DNA of 27,296 nt from HGM04593 sp045647885 (GCA_045647885.1 JAZRMX010000004.1:1-27296), one strand, 5' to 3'; shown: positions 1 through 8,718, counted from the stretch's first letter. Numbers and translations are program-made. Notes: generated from the sequence alone by a model not told the origin.

Positions 1-856
1 GACGAACGTTTTTGAGTTCCATAATAAAGTCGAGCTTTTCGCGGTCAATGCCCTCGGGGTCGTAGATGTAACCATTAGAGTCACTCATTGTAACAACCTT
101 GCCACCGAGCTGAATAACCTTCTCAACAGTGTACTGTGCAACGTTGCCCGAGCCTGAAACAAGGCAAACTTTGCCCTTTAACTCCTCGCCACGTGTTTTT
201 AGCATCTCCTGAAGGAAATAGATGTTTCCGTATCCCGTGGCCTCGGGGCGAATGAGTGAACCACCGAACTCAAGTCCCTTGCCTGTGAATACACCATTGA
301 ATTCACGAGTGAGCTTCTTGTACATTCCGAACATATAACCAACTTCGCGGCCACCAACACCAATGTCGCCCGCTGGAACGTCCATCTCGGGACCAATGTG
401 ACGCCACAATTCGGTGATGAAGGCTTGACAGAAACGCATCACCTCGTTATCGCTCTTGCCTTTGGGGTCAAAGTCGGAACCTCCCTTTGCTCCACCCATA
501 GGAAGTGTGGTGAGCGAGTTTTTGAATGTCTGCTCGAATGCAAGATATTTCAATATTCCAACATTAACCGATGGGTGGAAACGGATACCTCCTTTATAAG
601 GGCCGATAGCGTTGTTGTGCTGTACACGGTAACCGGTGTTGGTGTGTATGTTGCCTTTGTCGTCGGCCCAAGTTACGCGGAATGTGAATACGCGATCGGG
701 AATACAAAGACGCTCTATAAGGTTGTTTGCTTCAAATTCGGGGTGTTTGTTATACTCCTCTTCGATAGAGTGGAGTACCTCTTCAACTGCCTGAAAATAT
801 TCGGGCTCGTTGGGGAACTTTTTCTTCAAGCTCTCGAGTGTTGTTTCTACTTTCAT
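1..856 (-). CDS. gdhA: NADP-type glutamate dehydrogenase, 3' part missing
   Basis: Reading leftward from an ATG at 856-854 the frame stays open to the window edge, giving about 285 codons of a family normally near 445 residues, so the C-terminus lies outside. The enzyme interconverts 2-oxoglutarate plus ammonia and glutamate in the cytoplasm. The N-terminal dimerisation/catalytic domain contains PMGGAKGG at about residues 119-126, which carries the substrate-binding lysine region, and GPYKGGIRFHP just before it. A Rossmann-type stretch VSGSGNVAQ lies near residue 230, and the alanine-containing GSGNVA form suits the hexameric bacterial NADP-dependent type. The gene is divergent from the kinase/RapZ fusion gene and has a canonical Bacteroidetes promoter element about 115 bases upstream. 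Cofactor choice is inferred from the motif, not shown. Confidence 0.95.
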   Translation of the reverse strand, partial: MKVETTLESLKKKFPNEPEYFQAVEEVLHSIEEEYNKHPEFEANNLIERLCIPDRVFTFRVTWADDKGNIHTNTGYRVQHNNAIGPYKGGIRFHPSVNVGILKYLAFEQTFKNSLTTLPMGGAKGGSDFDPKGKSDNEVMRFCQAFITELWRHIGPEMDVPAGDIGVGGREVGYMFGMYKKLTREFNGVFTGKGLEFGGSLIRPEATGYGNIYFLQEMLKTRGEELKGKVCLVSGSGNVAQYTVEKVIQLGGKVVTMSDSNGYIYDPEGIDREKLDFIMELKNVR

Positions 857-971
857 ATTTCTAATTTTTTAATTGTTGTTTCGTATGTGTATTTGTACAA
901 ATTTTAGTGGTGGAAAATTTATATTTATGCAAAAATTTGTTATAAATTCTCACTTTTTGAATTTGATTGCG

Positions 972-979
972 CAAAGTTA
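972..979 (-). promoter_or_regulatory. Promoter -7 element for gdhA
   Basis: On the minus strand the bases read TAACTTTG, an exact match to the Bacteroidetes TAnnTTTG -7 box, followed by CGC. It would place the transcript start about 100 bases upstream of the gdhA ATG, giving a fairly long AT-rich leader. A clear -33 TTTG at the usual spacing is not visible, so the assignment rests on the -7 box and position. Confidence 0.6.
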
Positions 980-1252
980 ATGTTTGGTTTTGAAAAAATG
1001 AAGAAATGCAAGCATTTTTTTGGAAAAACAAGAAAAAAGTTTATTTTGATGTGTTATTGGCGGTTATTTTCCAATAAAATGTGCGTATTTTGAGATTTTT
1101 GTTTTAAAAGTGACGCTTTGCGGTGGCTTTTTGTTTAAATTTGTCAGCAATGTTGCTGTGCCTGATAATGTTTTTAACCGTTTTTCTTGTTTTTGTTTGT
1201 GAAACTTATGCTGAATTATGATAATTTAGTTTTTATTTCGTCAAACTTGATG

Positions 1253-1260
1253 TATCTTCG
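1253..1260 (+). promoter_or_regulatory. Possible promoter for the kinase-RapZ fusion gene
   Basis: TATCTTCG differs from the Bacteroidetes TAnnTTTG box at one position and is followed by C, as in the other promoters of this window (TTYGC). It lies 41 bases upstream of the ATG at 1302. The -33 region is only T-rich. Confidence 0.4.
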
Positions 1261-1301
1261 CCAAAAATGATGTTGCATATTTTTAATGTGATTTTATTCC
1301 G

Positions 1302-2726
1302 ATGATTACTGTTTTGGAATCGCTTTTTGAAAAGGTTGTGGGCGTTGCTCCCGAGAGTGTTGTGAAACTGACGGGTGACGGCTCGAACCGTTCTTATTAT
1401 AGAATGCGCGCGGGCGATGTTTCGCTGATGGGTGCTGTGGGTACTTGCGTGGAGGAAAACAATGCATTCGTGGCTATGAGCGAGAGGTTTATTGCTTGTG
1501 GGTTGAATGCTCCGCGTGTGCTTGCGGTGAGCGACGATGCGCTCTGTTATGTGCAGGAGGACTTGGGCGATGTTTCGCTTTTTGCTTTTATGAAGGAGTC
1601 GCGCGAGGCGGGCTCTTTTTCGCAAAGGGACAAGGCGATGCTGTGCCGTGTGATGTCGGAACTGCCCGACATACAGTTCCGTGTAGCCGAGGAGTTTGAT
1701 TTTTCGGTCTGTTATCCTGTTGCCGGCTTTGACCGTCGCACGGTTATGTGGGATTTGAACTATTTCAAATATTGTTTCCTCAAGGGTGCGGGCGTGGAGT
1801 TCAACGAAAGCCTGCTCGAGGATGAATTTGAAAAGCTGTCACAGTTGTTGTTGCAGGAGAATGACAATGTCTTTATGTACAGGGATTTTCAGTCGCGTAA
1901 CATTATGGTGCGCAACGAGGTTCCTTATTATATAGATTTTCAGGGTGGGCGTCGTGGCCCCATATATTACGACGTGGCTTCCTTTGTGGGGCAGGCGCGT
2001 GCTTGCTACACCGCCGAAGTTGTCGAGTCTATGGTTGATGCTTATCTGGTGGCATTGGAAAAGTATAAGAAGGTGGAGCGTGAGGCTTTTATGCGTGCGT
2101 TGCAGCTTTTCCGCATATTCCGTTTGTTGCAGAACTTGGGAACATATGGTTATCGCGGGCTTTATGAGCATAAAAAGGCTTTTGTGGAGACTATCCCGGG
2201 TGCGCTTGCTCAGTTGAAGGAGTTGCTTGCTTCTGTGCAGGGGGAGTTTCCTTGTTTGTCGCGCCTTGTTGAAGAGGTTGCGGCTTTGCCTATGTTTGTG
2301 AAGAGGGAAACAGGTGAGCTGGTGGTTGATGTTATGAGTTTTTCTTACCGCAGAGGAATCCCCGAAGATTATTCGGGCAACGGCGGTGGCTTTGTCTTCG
2401 ATTGCCGTGCCATTCACAACCCGGGGCGTTACGAGCCTTACAAAAAGCTTTGTGGAATGGATGCACCGGTGATTGAGTTCCTTGAAAAGGAGAGTAATAT
2501 TGCCGAATTCCTTGAGAATGCTTATGCTTTGGTCGATAATATGGTGGATACCTACAAAAAGCGTGGGTTTACCCATATACAGGTGTGTTGCGGTTGCACG
2601 GGCGGTCAGCATCGCTCGGTGTACAGTGCGGAACACATTGCGCACCACGTTGCCGAAAAATTCGGCGTGAGGGTGGAGGTTGCGCATAAGATGCTGAACA
2701 GGAAATATGTTATAGAGAAAAAATAA
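1302..2726 (+). CDS. APH-type sugar kinase fused to RapZ C-terminal domain
   Basis: The 474-residue protein has two parts. Residues 1 to about 330 resemble aminoglycoside-phosphotransferase/AmgK-type kinases: GDGSNRSYYR near 25-34, a Brenner-type loop YRDFQSRN at 193-200 with catalytic Asp195, and the metal-binding DFQGG at 212-216. Residues from about 341 to the end match the C-terminal domain of RapZ: VVDVMSFSYRRGIP, then FDCRAIHNPGR, then the diagnostic GCTGGQHRSV at 431-440. In proteobacteria RapZ senses glucosamine-6-phosphate through this domain, and AmgK phosphorylates N-acetylmuramate or N-acetylglucosamine at C1. A role in amino-sugar or cell-wall recycling is therefore plausible but inferred. 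No RapZ P-loop ATPase half is present; the kinase takes its place. No MurU-like nucleotidyltransferase is adjacent. The aminopeptidase gene begins 17 bases after the stop. Confidence 0.85.
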   Translation: MITVLESLFEKVVGVAPESVVKLTGDGSNRSYYRMRAGDVSLMGAVGTCVEENNAFVAMSERFIACGLNAPRVLAVSDDALCYVQEDLGDVSLFAFMKESREAGSFSQRDKAMLCRVMSELPDIQFRVAEEFDFSVCYPVAGFDRRTVMWDLNYFKYCFLKGAGVEFNESLLEDEFEKLSQLLLQENDNVFMYRDFQSRNIMVRNEVPYYIDFQGGRRGPIYYDVASFVGQARACYTAEVVESMVDAYLVALEKYKKVEREAFMRALQLFRIFRLLQNLGTYGYRGLYEHKKAFVETIPGALAQLKELLASVQGEFPCLSRLVEEVAALPMFVKRETGELVVDVMSFSYRRGIPEDYSGNGGGFVFDCRAIHNPGRYEPYKKLCGMDAPVIEFLEKESNIAEFLENAYALVDNMVDTYKKRGFTHIQVCCGCTGGQHRSVYSAEHIAHHVAEKFGVRVEVAHKMLNRKYVIEKK

Positions 2727-2743
2727 ATTTAAAAATATTGTGT

Positions 2744-4024
2744 ATGAAAGAATTGCTTAATATGCTTGATGCATCGCCTGTTAATTTTCTGGCGGTGAAA
2801 TATGCCGAGGATTTTCTTGTTTCGGCGGGTTTTGAAAAGGTTGAGATGGGCTCTTTGCCACAGCTTGAGGCCGGTAAGGGGTACTATATTACAAAGAATG
2901 GTTCTTCGCTGTTTGCTTTCCGCGTGGGAAGTGGCGTGCCTACTGCTGGTTTCAAACTTATCTGTGCGCACACCGATTCGCCCTGTTTCCGTGTGAAGCC
3001 TGCGCCTGAAATGGTGTCGGAGGGTGGTATGATACGCCTTAACACAGAGGTTTATGGCGGCCCCATCCTTTATACCTGGTTCGACCGCCCCTTGTCGCTT
3101 GCCGGCCGTGTTATTTTGCGCGGTGAGTCGCCCTTGCGCCCAGTTGTGCGCCTGTTGCATATAAAGCGCCCGCTGTTGCTCATTCCCCACATTGCCATAC
3201 ATTTTAACCGCGAGGTGAACGAGGGTAACAAGATTAACCGACAGAAGGATATGATGCCTGTACTCGGCTTTATAAATGAGGCTTTTGAGAAGGAAAATCT
3301 TTTACTTCGTGTGGTGGCGGAGGAGCTTGGCGTGAAGGTTGAGGATATTGTGGATTTTGACCTCTCACTCTTTGATTCTACACCTGCTTGCTTGTGTGGT
3401 TTGAATAATGAATTTGTGTCGGGTGGCCGCCAGGATGACCTGCTTATGTGTTATGCCGGTCTTAAGGCTATGGTGGATAGCGCGCCTTCTAAAATGACTC
3501 AGGTTCTTGCACTCTTCGATAACGAGGAGACGGGTAATGTTACAAAGCAGGGCGCGGCTTCTCCTGTGTTGCGTAACTTGTTGGATGCTATTGTTTTGAA
3601 TCGTGGTGGAAAGCCCGGTGATTTGTATGCGGCGGTGGAGAATTCCTTTATGGTTTCTGCCGATATGGCGCACGCTCTGCATCCTAATTACAGCGAGAAA
3701 CACGACCCCACAAACCATCCTTTGATGGGCGGTGGTCCCGTGATTAAGTATAACGCAAACCAGAAATATGTTACCGATGCGGAGTCGGCAGCAGTGTTTG
3801 CCGAGGTGTGTCGCAAGGCTGGTGTTCCCTTCCAGTATTTTGTGAATCGCAGCGATATTGCGGGTGGTTCTACACTGGGAAATACTTTGACAACTCAGCT
3901 TCCTATGAGGGGTGTGGATATGGGTAATCCTATGTGGGGTATGCATTCGGCGCGCGAGACTTCGGCTGCGGTGGATACTGAATATGCTATTAAGGCGTTT
4001 ACGGCTTTCTTTGATGCCGAGTAA
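2744..4024 (+). CDS. M18-family metallo-aminopeptidase
   Basis: This 426-residue protein belongs to the M18 (aspartyl aminopeptidase-like) zinc peptidases, which are cytoplasmic and remove N-terminal residues from peptides. Using the ATG at 2744, the metal-site motifs appear in order: AHTDSP near 75-80, GGRQDDL near 227-233 holding the bridging Asp, DNEETG near 259-264 with the catalytic and ligand glutamates, SADMAHALHP near 305-314, and GMHSARE near 399-405. The length is typical. A TTG two codons upstream (2738) is in frame, but the ATG is the more likely start. The central motif reads RQDDL where many relatives have RLDNL; the metal-binding Asp is kept. It is probably co-transcribed with the preceding gene and is followed at once by a strong terminator. 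Substrate preference cannot be read from sequence. Confidence 0.92.
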   Translation: MKELLNMLDASPVNFLAVKYAEDFLVSAGFEKVEMGSLPQLEAGKGYYITKNGSSLFAFRVGSGVPTAGFKLICAHTDSPCFRVKPAPEMVSEGGMIRLNTEVYGGPILYTWFDRPLSLAGRVILRGESPLRPVVRLLHIKRPLLLIPHIAIHFNREVNEGNKINRQKDMMPVLGFINEAFEKENLLLRVVAEELGVKVEDIVDFDLSLFDSTPACLCGLNNEFVSGGRQDDLLMCYAGLKAMVDSAPSKMTQVLALFDNEETGNVTKQGAASPVLRNLLDAIVLNRGGKPGDLYAAVENSFMVSADMAHALHPNYSEKHDPTNHPLMGGGPVIKYNANQKYVTDAESAAVFAEVCRKAGVPFQYFVNRSDIAGGSTLGNTLTTQLPMRGVDMGNPMWGMHSARETSAAVDTEYAIKAFTAFFDAE

Positions 4025-4048
4025 AGCGGGCTTTATAATTTCTCTTGT

Positions 4049-4089
4049 GGGGACACGGTGCTTTCTTTTGCCGTGTCCCCTCTTTTTTT
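4049..4089 (+). terminator. Strong intrinsic terminator after the aminopeptidase
   Basis: A perfect 10-bp GC-rich stem, GGGGACACGG (4049-4058) with CCGTGTCCCC (4071-4080), and a 12-base loop are followed by a T-rich tract (4081-4088). It closes the first rightward operon and separates it from ileS. Confidence 0.92.
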
Positions 4090-4156
4090 GCTTTTTTAGC
4101 GGTTTTTTATTATAATAATAAGGGGCTTAACGCTTTTTCTTTTCGTTTTTTTTAGA

Positions 4157-4164
4157 TAACTTTG
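4157..4164 (+). promoter_or_regulatory. Promoter -7 element for ileS
   Basis: TAACTTTG matches the TAnnTTTG Bacteroidetes -7 box exactly and is followed by CGC, as upstream of gdhA. It sits 17 bases before the ileS ATG, implying a very short leader. The -33 region is a T-rich run around 4134-4139. Confidence 0.65.
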
Positions 4165-4181
4165 CGCAACTTTATAGTTTT

Positions 4182-7100
4182 ATGACAAAAATGAAGAAGA
4201 AATTTCCTGTATATAATCAGTTGAATCTGCCTCTGGTAAACAAAGAGGTGCTGAAAGAGTGGGATGAGAATGATTTGTTCTCAAAGAGTATGACAGAGCG
4301 CGAGGGTGCGCCTTCGTTTGTTTTTTACGAGGGACCTCCTTCGGCAAATGGTATGCCCGGTATTCACCACGTTATGGCGCGCAGTATAAAAGATACTTTC
4401 TGCCGCTTTAAGACAATGAAGGGTTTCCAGGTTAAGCGTAAGGCTGGCTGGGATACTCACGGCTTGCCTGTGGAACTTGGTGTGGAGAAGAAACTGAATA
4501 TTACCAAAGAGGATATCGGCAAGAAGATATCTGTGGACGATTACAACCGTAATTGTCGCGAGGAGGTGATGAAATATACAAAAGAGTGGACCGAACTTAC
4601 CCGCAAGATGGGTTACTGGGTGGACTTGGAAAATCCCTACATAACATACGAAAACAGCTATATCGAGTCTTTGTGGTGGTTGTTGAAGCAACTTTATGAC
4701 AAGGGCTTGCTTTACAAGGGCTATACTATTCAGCCTTATTCGCCTGCAGCTGGTACAGGCTTGAGTTCGCACGAACTTAACCAGCCCGGTTGTTACCGCG
4801 ATGTCAAGGATACAACAGCTGTGGCACAGTTCCGTATGCTCGACCCTAAACCCGAAATGCAGGAGTGGGGTACTCCCTTCTTCCTTGCTTGGACAACAAC
4901 TCCGTGGACATTGCCTTCGAATACTGCGCTCTGCGTGGGCCCGAAGATTGATTATGTTGCGGTTCAGTCTTATAACAGCTACTCGGGTGAGCCTGTAACC
5001 GTGGTGCTTGCAAAGGCTCTGCTTAATGCTCACTTTAACCCTGCCGGTGCCGAGCTTCCTCTCGACAGCTACAAGCCCGGCGACAAGGTGGTGCCTTACA
5101 AGGTAATTGCCGAGTATAAGGGTAGCGACCTCGTTGGTATGCGTTACGAGCAGCTCTTCCCCTGGGTGAAGCCTATAACCAAAGAGGGTGATGAGGTGAA
5201 AGTTTCCGATGCAGGTTTCCGCGTAATCCCAGGTGATTATGTTACCGTGGAGGATGGTACAGGTATTGTACACATTGCGCCTACATTCGGTGCTGACGAT
5301 GCTTTCGTAGCAAAGGCTGCGGGTATCCCCTCGCTCTTTATGGTGAACAAGAAGGGTGAGACACGTCCGATGGTTGATTTTACAGGAAAGTTCTGGGCTA
5401 TAGACGAGCTTGACGAGGAGTTTGTGAAAAACTGCGTGAACGTTGAGGAGTATTCGAAGTATGCCGGTGCGTATGTGAAGAATGCTTACGACCCCCAGTA
5501 TACCGTTGATGGTAAATATGACGAAAAGGCTGCTGCAAAGGCAGAAACCTTGGATGTTGTGCTCTGTATGGCTATGAAACAGCAGAACAAGGTGTTCAAG
5601 ATAGAGAAACACGTACACAACTATCCCCACTGCTGGCGTACTGACAAGCCCGTGCTTTACTATCCTCTTGACAGCTGGTTCGTGCGCGCTTCGCAGATGA
5701 AGGAGCGTATGACCGAGCTTAACAAGACTATTACTTGGAAGCCCGAATCTACCGGTACCGGTCGTTTCGGCAAGTGGCTCGAGAATCTTAACGACTGGAA
5801 CCTTAGCCGTAGCCGCTATTGGGGTACTCCTCTTCCCATCTGGACTAGCGAGGATGGCGAGGCTAAGTGTATTGGTTCTATTGCTGAGCTTTACGATGAG
5901 ATTGAGAAGGCTGTTGCTGCCGGTGTGATGGCAAGCAACCCTTACAAAGATAAAGGTTTTGTTCCCGGTGACTACAGCCGCGAGAACTACGACAAGATTG
6001 ACCTTCACCGTCCCTATGTGGATGATATAAAACTTGTTTCGGCAAGTGGCAAGGTGATGACTCGCGAGCTCGACTTGATTGACGTTTGGTTCGACTCGGG
6101 TGCTATGCCTTATGCACAGATTCACTATCCCTTTGAGAATAAAGAGGCGCTCGACAGCGGTTCAATATATCCAGCCGACTTTATTGCCGAGGGTGTGGAC
6201 CAGACACGTGGTTGGTTCTATACTCTGCACGCAATTGGTACTATGGTGTTCGACAGCGTGGCTTACAAAACCGTTATATCAAACGGTCTTGTGCTCGACA
6301 AGAACGGCGACAAGATGTCGAAACGTTTGGGTAACGCGGTAGACCCCTTCAATACTATCGATAATTATGGTAGTGACGCTCTCCGTTGGTATATGATTAC
6401 CAACTCGGCACCCTGGGATAACCTCCGTTTCAACGAGGATGGTGTGAAGGAGGTCATACGTTCTTTCTTTGGAAAATTGTATCAGACATACAGTTTCTTT
6501 ACAATGTATGCCAATGTCGATGGCTTTACTTTTGAGGAGCCCGAGATTCCTGTGAACGAGCGTCCCGAGCTTGACCGTTGGATTATTTCGGCATTGAACA
6601 CTCTTGCGAAGAATGTGAACGACTGCTTGAACGACTACGAGCCTACAAAGGCCGGTCGTCTTATCCAGGAGTTTGTAATAGATAATGTGAGCAACTGGTT
6701 CGTGCGCTTGAGCCGTAAACGTTTCTGGGGCTCGGATATGAGTGCCGACAAACTTTCGGCTTATCAGACTCTCTACACCTGTTTGGAGACTGTAGCTCGT
6801 CTTATGGCTCCCATCGCTCCTTTCTACGCCGACCGTTTGTTCCAGGATTTGACCTCTGTTACAGGTCGTGGCGAGGCTGCATCGGTGCATCTTGCAAAAT
6901 TCCCCGAGTGCTGCGAGGAGTGTGTGGATAAAGAGCTTGAATTCCGTATGGAGCTTGCACAGAAGATTTCTTCTATGGTGCTTGCGTTGCGTAAGAAGGA
7001 ACAGCTTATTGTGCGCCAGCCTCTGCAGAAGATTGCGATACCCACAACCGACGAGGTTATGAAGGCTCGTATAGAGGCTGTGAAGAGTCTTATATTGAGC

Positions 7101-7667
7101 GAGGTCAATGTTAAGGAACTTGAATTTGTTGAGGGTGACGGTATCTTGGTTAAGAAGATTAAATGTAACTTCCGTACACTCGGTAAGAAATTCGGTAAAT
7201 TGATGAAGAGTGTGAATGTGGCTGTTACAGAGATGTCGCAGGAACAGATTGCATCTCTCGAGAAGAATGGTTCTATAACATTGCAGGTTGAGGGCGTGGA
7301 TGCTCTCATTGAGCTTGCCGATGTGGAGATTTTCAGCGAGGATGTTCCCGGTTGGACTGTTGCCAACGAGGGTGCGCTCACAGTGGCTCTCGACGTGGAG
7401 GTTACCGATGCTTTGCGTCGCGAGGGTATTGCCCGTGAAATAATAAAGAAGATACAGGCTATGCGTAAGGATGGCGGTCTTGAGATTACCGACAGAATTG
7501 CTGTGGTGGTTTCAAAGAATGCCGGTAGCGACGAGGCTGTAAACGAGTTTAAGGAGTATATTGCCAACCAGGTTCTTGCCGACTCTATTGAGCTGTGCGA
7601 GAGTGTTGCCGGCGAGGCTGTTGAACTTGATGGCTACATCCTGAACATTGCCATAGAAAAGAAATAA
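4182..7667 (+). CDS. ileS: Isoleucyl-tRNA synthetase, IleRS2 type with GIHH motif
   Basis: The 1161-residue protein charges tRNA-Ile with isoleucine in the cytoplasm. Evidence: GWDTHGLPVE in the catalytic core, the editing-domain signature TTPWTLPSNTA, WFDSGAMPYAQ, DQTRGWFY, and the class I loop KMSKR at 711-715. A long C-terminal anticodon-binding region follows. The length and the motif set fit the eukaryote-like IleRS2 group, which is commonly poorly sensitive to mupirocin. Unusually, the segment after SANG reads MPGIHH (GIHH at 60-63) where class I enzymes normally have HIGH, so the first His and the Gly are exchanged. The gene has its own promoter and short leader. dksA follows after 45 bases and is probably in the same transcript. 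A second in-frame ATG at 4191 is possible but less likely as the start. Confidence 0.97.
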   Translation: MTKMKKKFPVYNQLNLPLVNKEVLKEWDENDLFSKSMTEREGAPSFVFYEGPPSANGMPGIHHVMARSIKDTFCRFKTMKGFQVKRKAGWDTHGLPVELGVEKKLNITKEDIGKKISVDDYNRNCREEVMKYTKEWTELTRKMGYWVDLENPYITYENSYIESLWWLLKQLYDKGLLYKGYTIQPYSPAAGTGLSSHELNQPGCYRDVKDTTAVAQFRMLDPKPEMQEWGTPFFLAWTTTPWTLPSNTALCVGPKIDYVAVQSYNSYSGEPVTVVLAKALLNAHFNPAGAELPLDSYKPGDKVVPYKVIAEYKGSDLVGMRYEQLFPWVKPITKEGDEVKVSDAGFRVIPGDYVTVEDGTGIVHIAPTFGADDAFVAKAAGIPSLFMVNKKGETRPMVDFTGKFWAIDELDEEFVKNCVNVEEYSKYAGAYVKNAYDPQYTVDGKYDEKAAAKAETLDVVLCMAMKQQNKVFKIEKHVHNYPHCWRTDKPVLYYPLDSWFVRASQMKERMTELNKTITWKPESTGTGRFGKWLENLNDWNLSRSRYWGTPLPIWTSEDGEAKCIGSIAELYDEIEKAVAAGVMASNPYKDKGFVPGDYSRENYDKIDLHRPYVDDIKLVSASGKVMTRELDLIDVWFDSGAMPYAQIHYPFENKEALDSGSIYPADFIAEGVDQTRGWFYTLHAIGTMVFDSVAYKTVISNGLVLDKNGDKMSKRLGNAVDPFNTIDNYGSDALRWYMITNSAPWDNLRFNEDGVKEVIRSFFGKLYQTYSFFTMYANVDGFTFEEPEIPVNERPELDRWIISALNTLAKNVNDCLNDYEPTKAGRLIQEFVIDNVSNWFVRLSRKRFWGSDMSADKLSAYQTLYTCLETVARLMAPIAPFYADRLFQDLTSVTGRGEAASVHLAKFPECCEECVDKELEFRMELAQKISSMVLALRKKEQLIVRQPLQKIAIPTTDEVMKARIEAVKSLILSEVNVKELEFVEGDGILVKKIKCNFRTLGKKFGKLMKSVNVAVTEMSQEQIASLEKNGSITLQVEGVDALIELADVEIFSEDVPGWTVANEGALTVALDVEVTDALRREGIAREIIKKIQAMRKDGGLEITDRIAVVVSKNAGSDEAVNEFKEYIANQVLADSIELCESVAGEAVELDGYILNIAIEKK

Positions 7668-7712
7668 CCATAAAGAAAAATTTATTACTAACCATAACAC
7701 AAAAGAAGAATT

Positions 7713-8087
7713 ATGTCAGAAAGAGTTCGCTATTCGGATGAGGAACTGGAAGAGTTCCGCGCCGTGATTAACGAGAAGCTTGAGTTGGCCAAAAGAGATT
7801 ATGACAAGATTATGAAGGCCATACGTAACGAGGATGAGAACGGCAATATTGATGCTGAATCCACTTATAAGGGTCTTGAGGATTGTAGCGCCGCAGCATC
7901 GCTCGAGGAGCAGATGCGCTTGGCACAGCGTCAGGCAAAATTCATCCAGGGCTTGCAGAATGCGCTTATACGCATTGAGAACAAGACTTACGGTATCTGT
8001 CGTGAAACAGGCAAGCTTATCTCGAAAGCGCGTCTGATGGCAGTGCCTCACGCAACATTGAGCATTGAGGCAAAGAAAAACCGTTAA
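7713..8087 (+). CDS. DksA/TraR-family transcription factor without zinc cysteines
   Basis: The 124-residue protein has the DksA/TraR layout: a long helical, coiled-coil-like N-terminal part (about 8-92) and a C-terminal small domain beginning YGICRETGKLI and ending ATLSIEAK. In DksA that domain holds a CxxC...CxxC zinc site. Here only Cys96 of the four positions survives, the others being replaced (CRET and SIEA), so zinc binding is unlikely. The family binds the RNA polymerase secondary channel, and the coiled-coil tip is the active part in E. coli. The tip-equivalent stretch here is DCSAAAS (57-63). Response to ppGpp is not established by sequence. The gene lies 45 bases after ileS, and lspA starts 3 bases after its stop. 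Confidence 0.88.
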   Translation: MSERVRYSDEELEEFRAVINEKLELAKRDYDKIMKAIRNEDENGNIDAESTYKGLEDCSAAASLEEQMRLAQRQAKFIQGLQNALIRIENKTYGICRETGKLISKARLMAVPHATLSIEAKKNR

Positions 8088-8090
8088 TAG

Positions 8091-8711
8091 ATGAAGAATT
8101 GGGTTAAGAAACGCTCTCTGATGGCAATCTTCATAGCTGTCGGAGCTGTACTTGTGGACCAAATAATAAAGGTCGCTGTAAAGTTGAATATGTATCTGCA
8201 CGAGAGTTTCTCGGTGTGCGGTGATTGGTTCTATATTTACTTTACCGAGAACAGGGGTATGGCTTTCGGTATGGAGATTGTGGGTAAATTGTTCCTTACA
8301 AGCTTCCGCGTTGTGGCTGTGATGCTTTTAGGGTATTATCTCTACAGAATAATACGTAACCGCAAGTTCCCGACCGGTTATGTGGCTACAATTGCCTTTG
8401 TGCTTGCCGGTGCTGCCGGTAACATAGTGGATTCGCTGTTCTATGGAGAGATATTCACGCACAGCCAGGGGCGTGTTGCAGAGCTTGTTCCTTTTGGCGA
8501 GGGATACAGCAGTCTTATGTACGGAAATGTGGTGGATATGTTCTATTTCCCGCTTTTCTCGTTCGACTGGCCCTTGTGGATGCCTTTTGTGGGAGGGGAG
8601 CATTTTATCTTCTTCAGCCCCATATTCAACTTTGCCGATGCTTGCATAAGCTGCAGCATATTTGTCATATTGCTGTTCTATAGAAAGTATATCAATCAGA
8701 GCCTTAAATGA
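8091..8711 (+). CDS. lspA: Signal peptidase II (lipoprotein signal peptidase)
   Basis: This inner-membrane aspartyl protease cleaves the signal peptide from diacylated prolipoproteins just before the lipidated cysteine. At 206 residues it is longer than the E. coli enzyme; the extra length falls in the periplasmic segment around residues 118-145, as is common in Bacteroidetes. Signature motifs: FTENRGMAFG (51-60), AGNIVDSLFYG with catalytic Asp114, and FNFADACI with catalytic Asp183. Four hydrophobic segments are visible (about 10-28, 65-85, 98-114, 180-197). It is tightly packed with dksA (3 bases) and with the downstream lipoprotein gene (7 bases), whose product should be one of its substrates. 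Confidence 0.96.
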   Translation: MKNWVKKRSLMAIFIAVGAVLVDQIIKVAVKLNMYLHESFSVCGDWFYIYFTENRGMAFGMEIVGKLFLTSFRVVAVMLLGYYLYRIIRNRKFPTGYVATIAFVLAGAAGNIVDSLFYGEIFTHSQGRVAELVPFGEGYSSLMYGNVVDMFYFPLFSFDWPLWMPFVGGEHFIFFSPIFNFADACISCSIFVILLFYRKYINQSLK

Positions 8712-8718
8712 TTAGATT

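Larger units (their letters stand above)
857..1301. other. Divergent intergenic region, gdhA / kinase-RapZ fusion
   Basis: This 445-base AT-rich gap holds the gdhA promoter (972-979, minus) and a weaker promoter-like box for the rightward gene (1253-1260). A small inverted repeat CAGCAA/TTGCTG lies around 1145-1158. I see no convincing coding frame, RNA gene or transposon remnant. Its length leaves room for nitrogen-responsive regulation of gdhA, but no operator is recognisable. Confidence 0.6.

Noticed and set aside
398..907. A 169-codon plus-strand frame near the window start
   Set aside because: It lies opposite the gdhA coding strand, where the minus frame shows clear glutamate dehydrogenase motifs.
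1145..1170. Terminator or attenuator in the gdhA/fusion gap
   Set aside because: The CAGCAA/TTGCTG stem is only six base pairs and has no adjoining T-tract.
4281..6125. A 614-codon open frame on the minus strand inside ileS
   Set aside because: It is the antisense shadow of a highly conserved, complete ileS reading frame and has no recognisable protein features.
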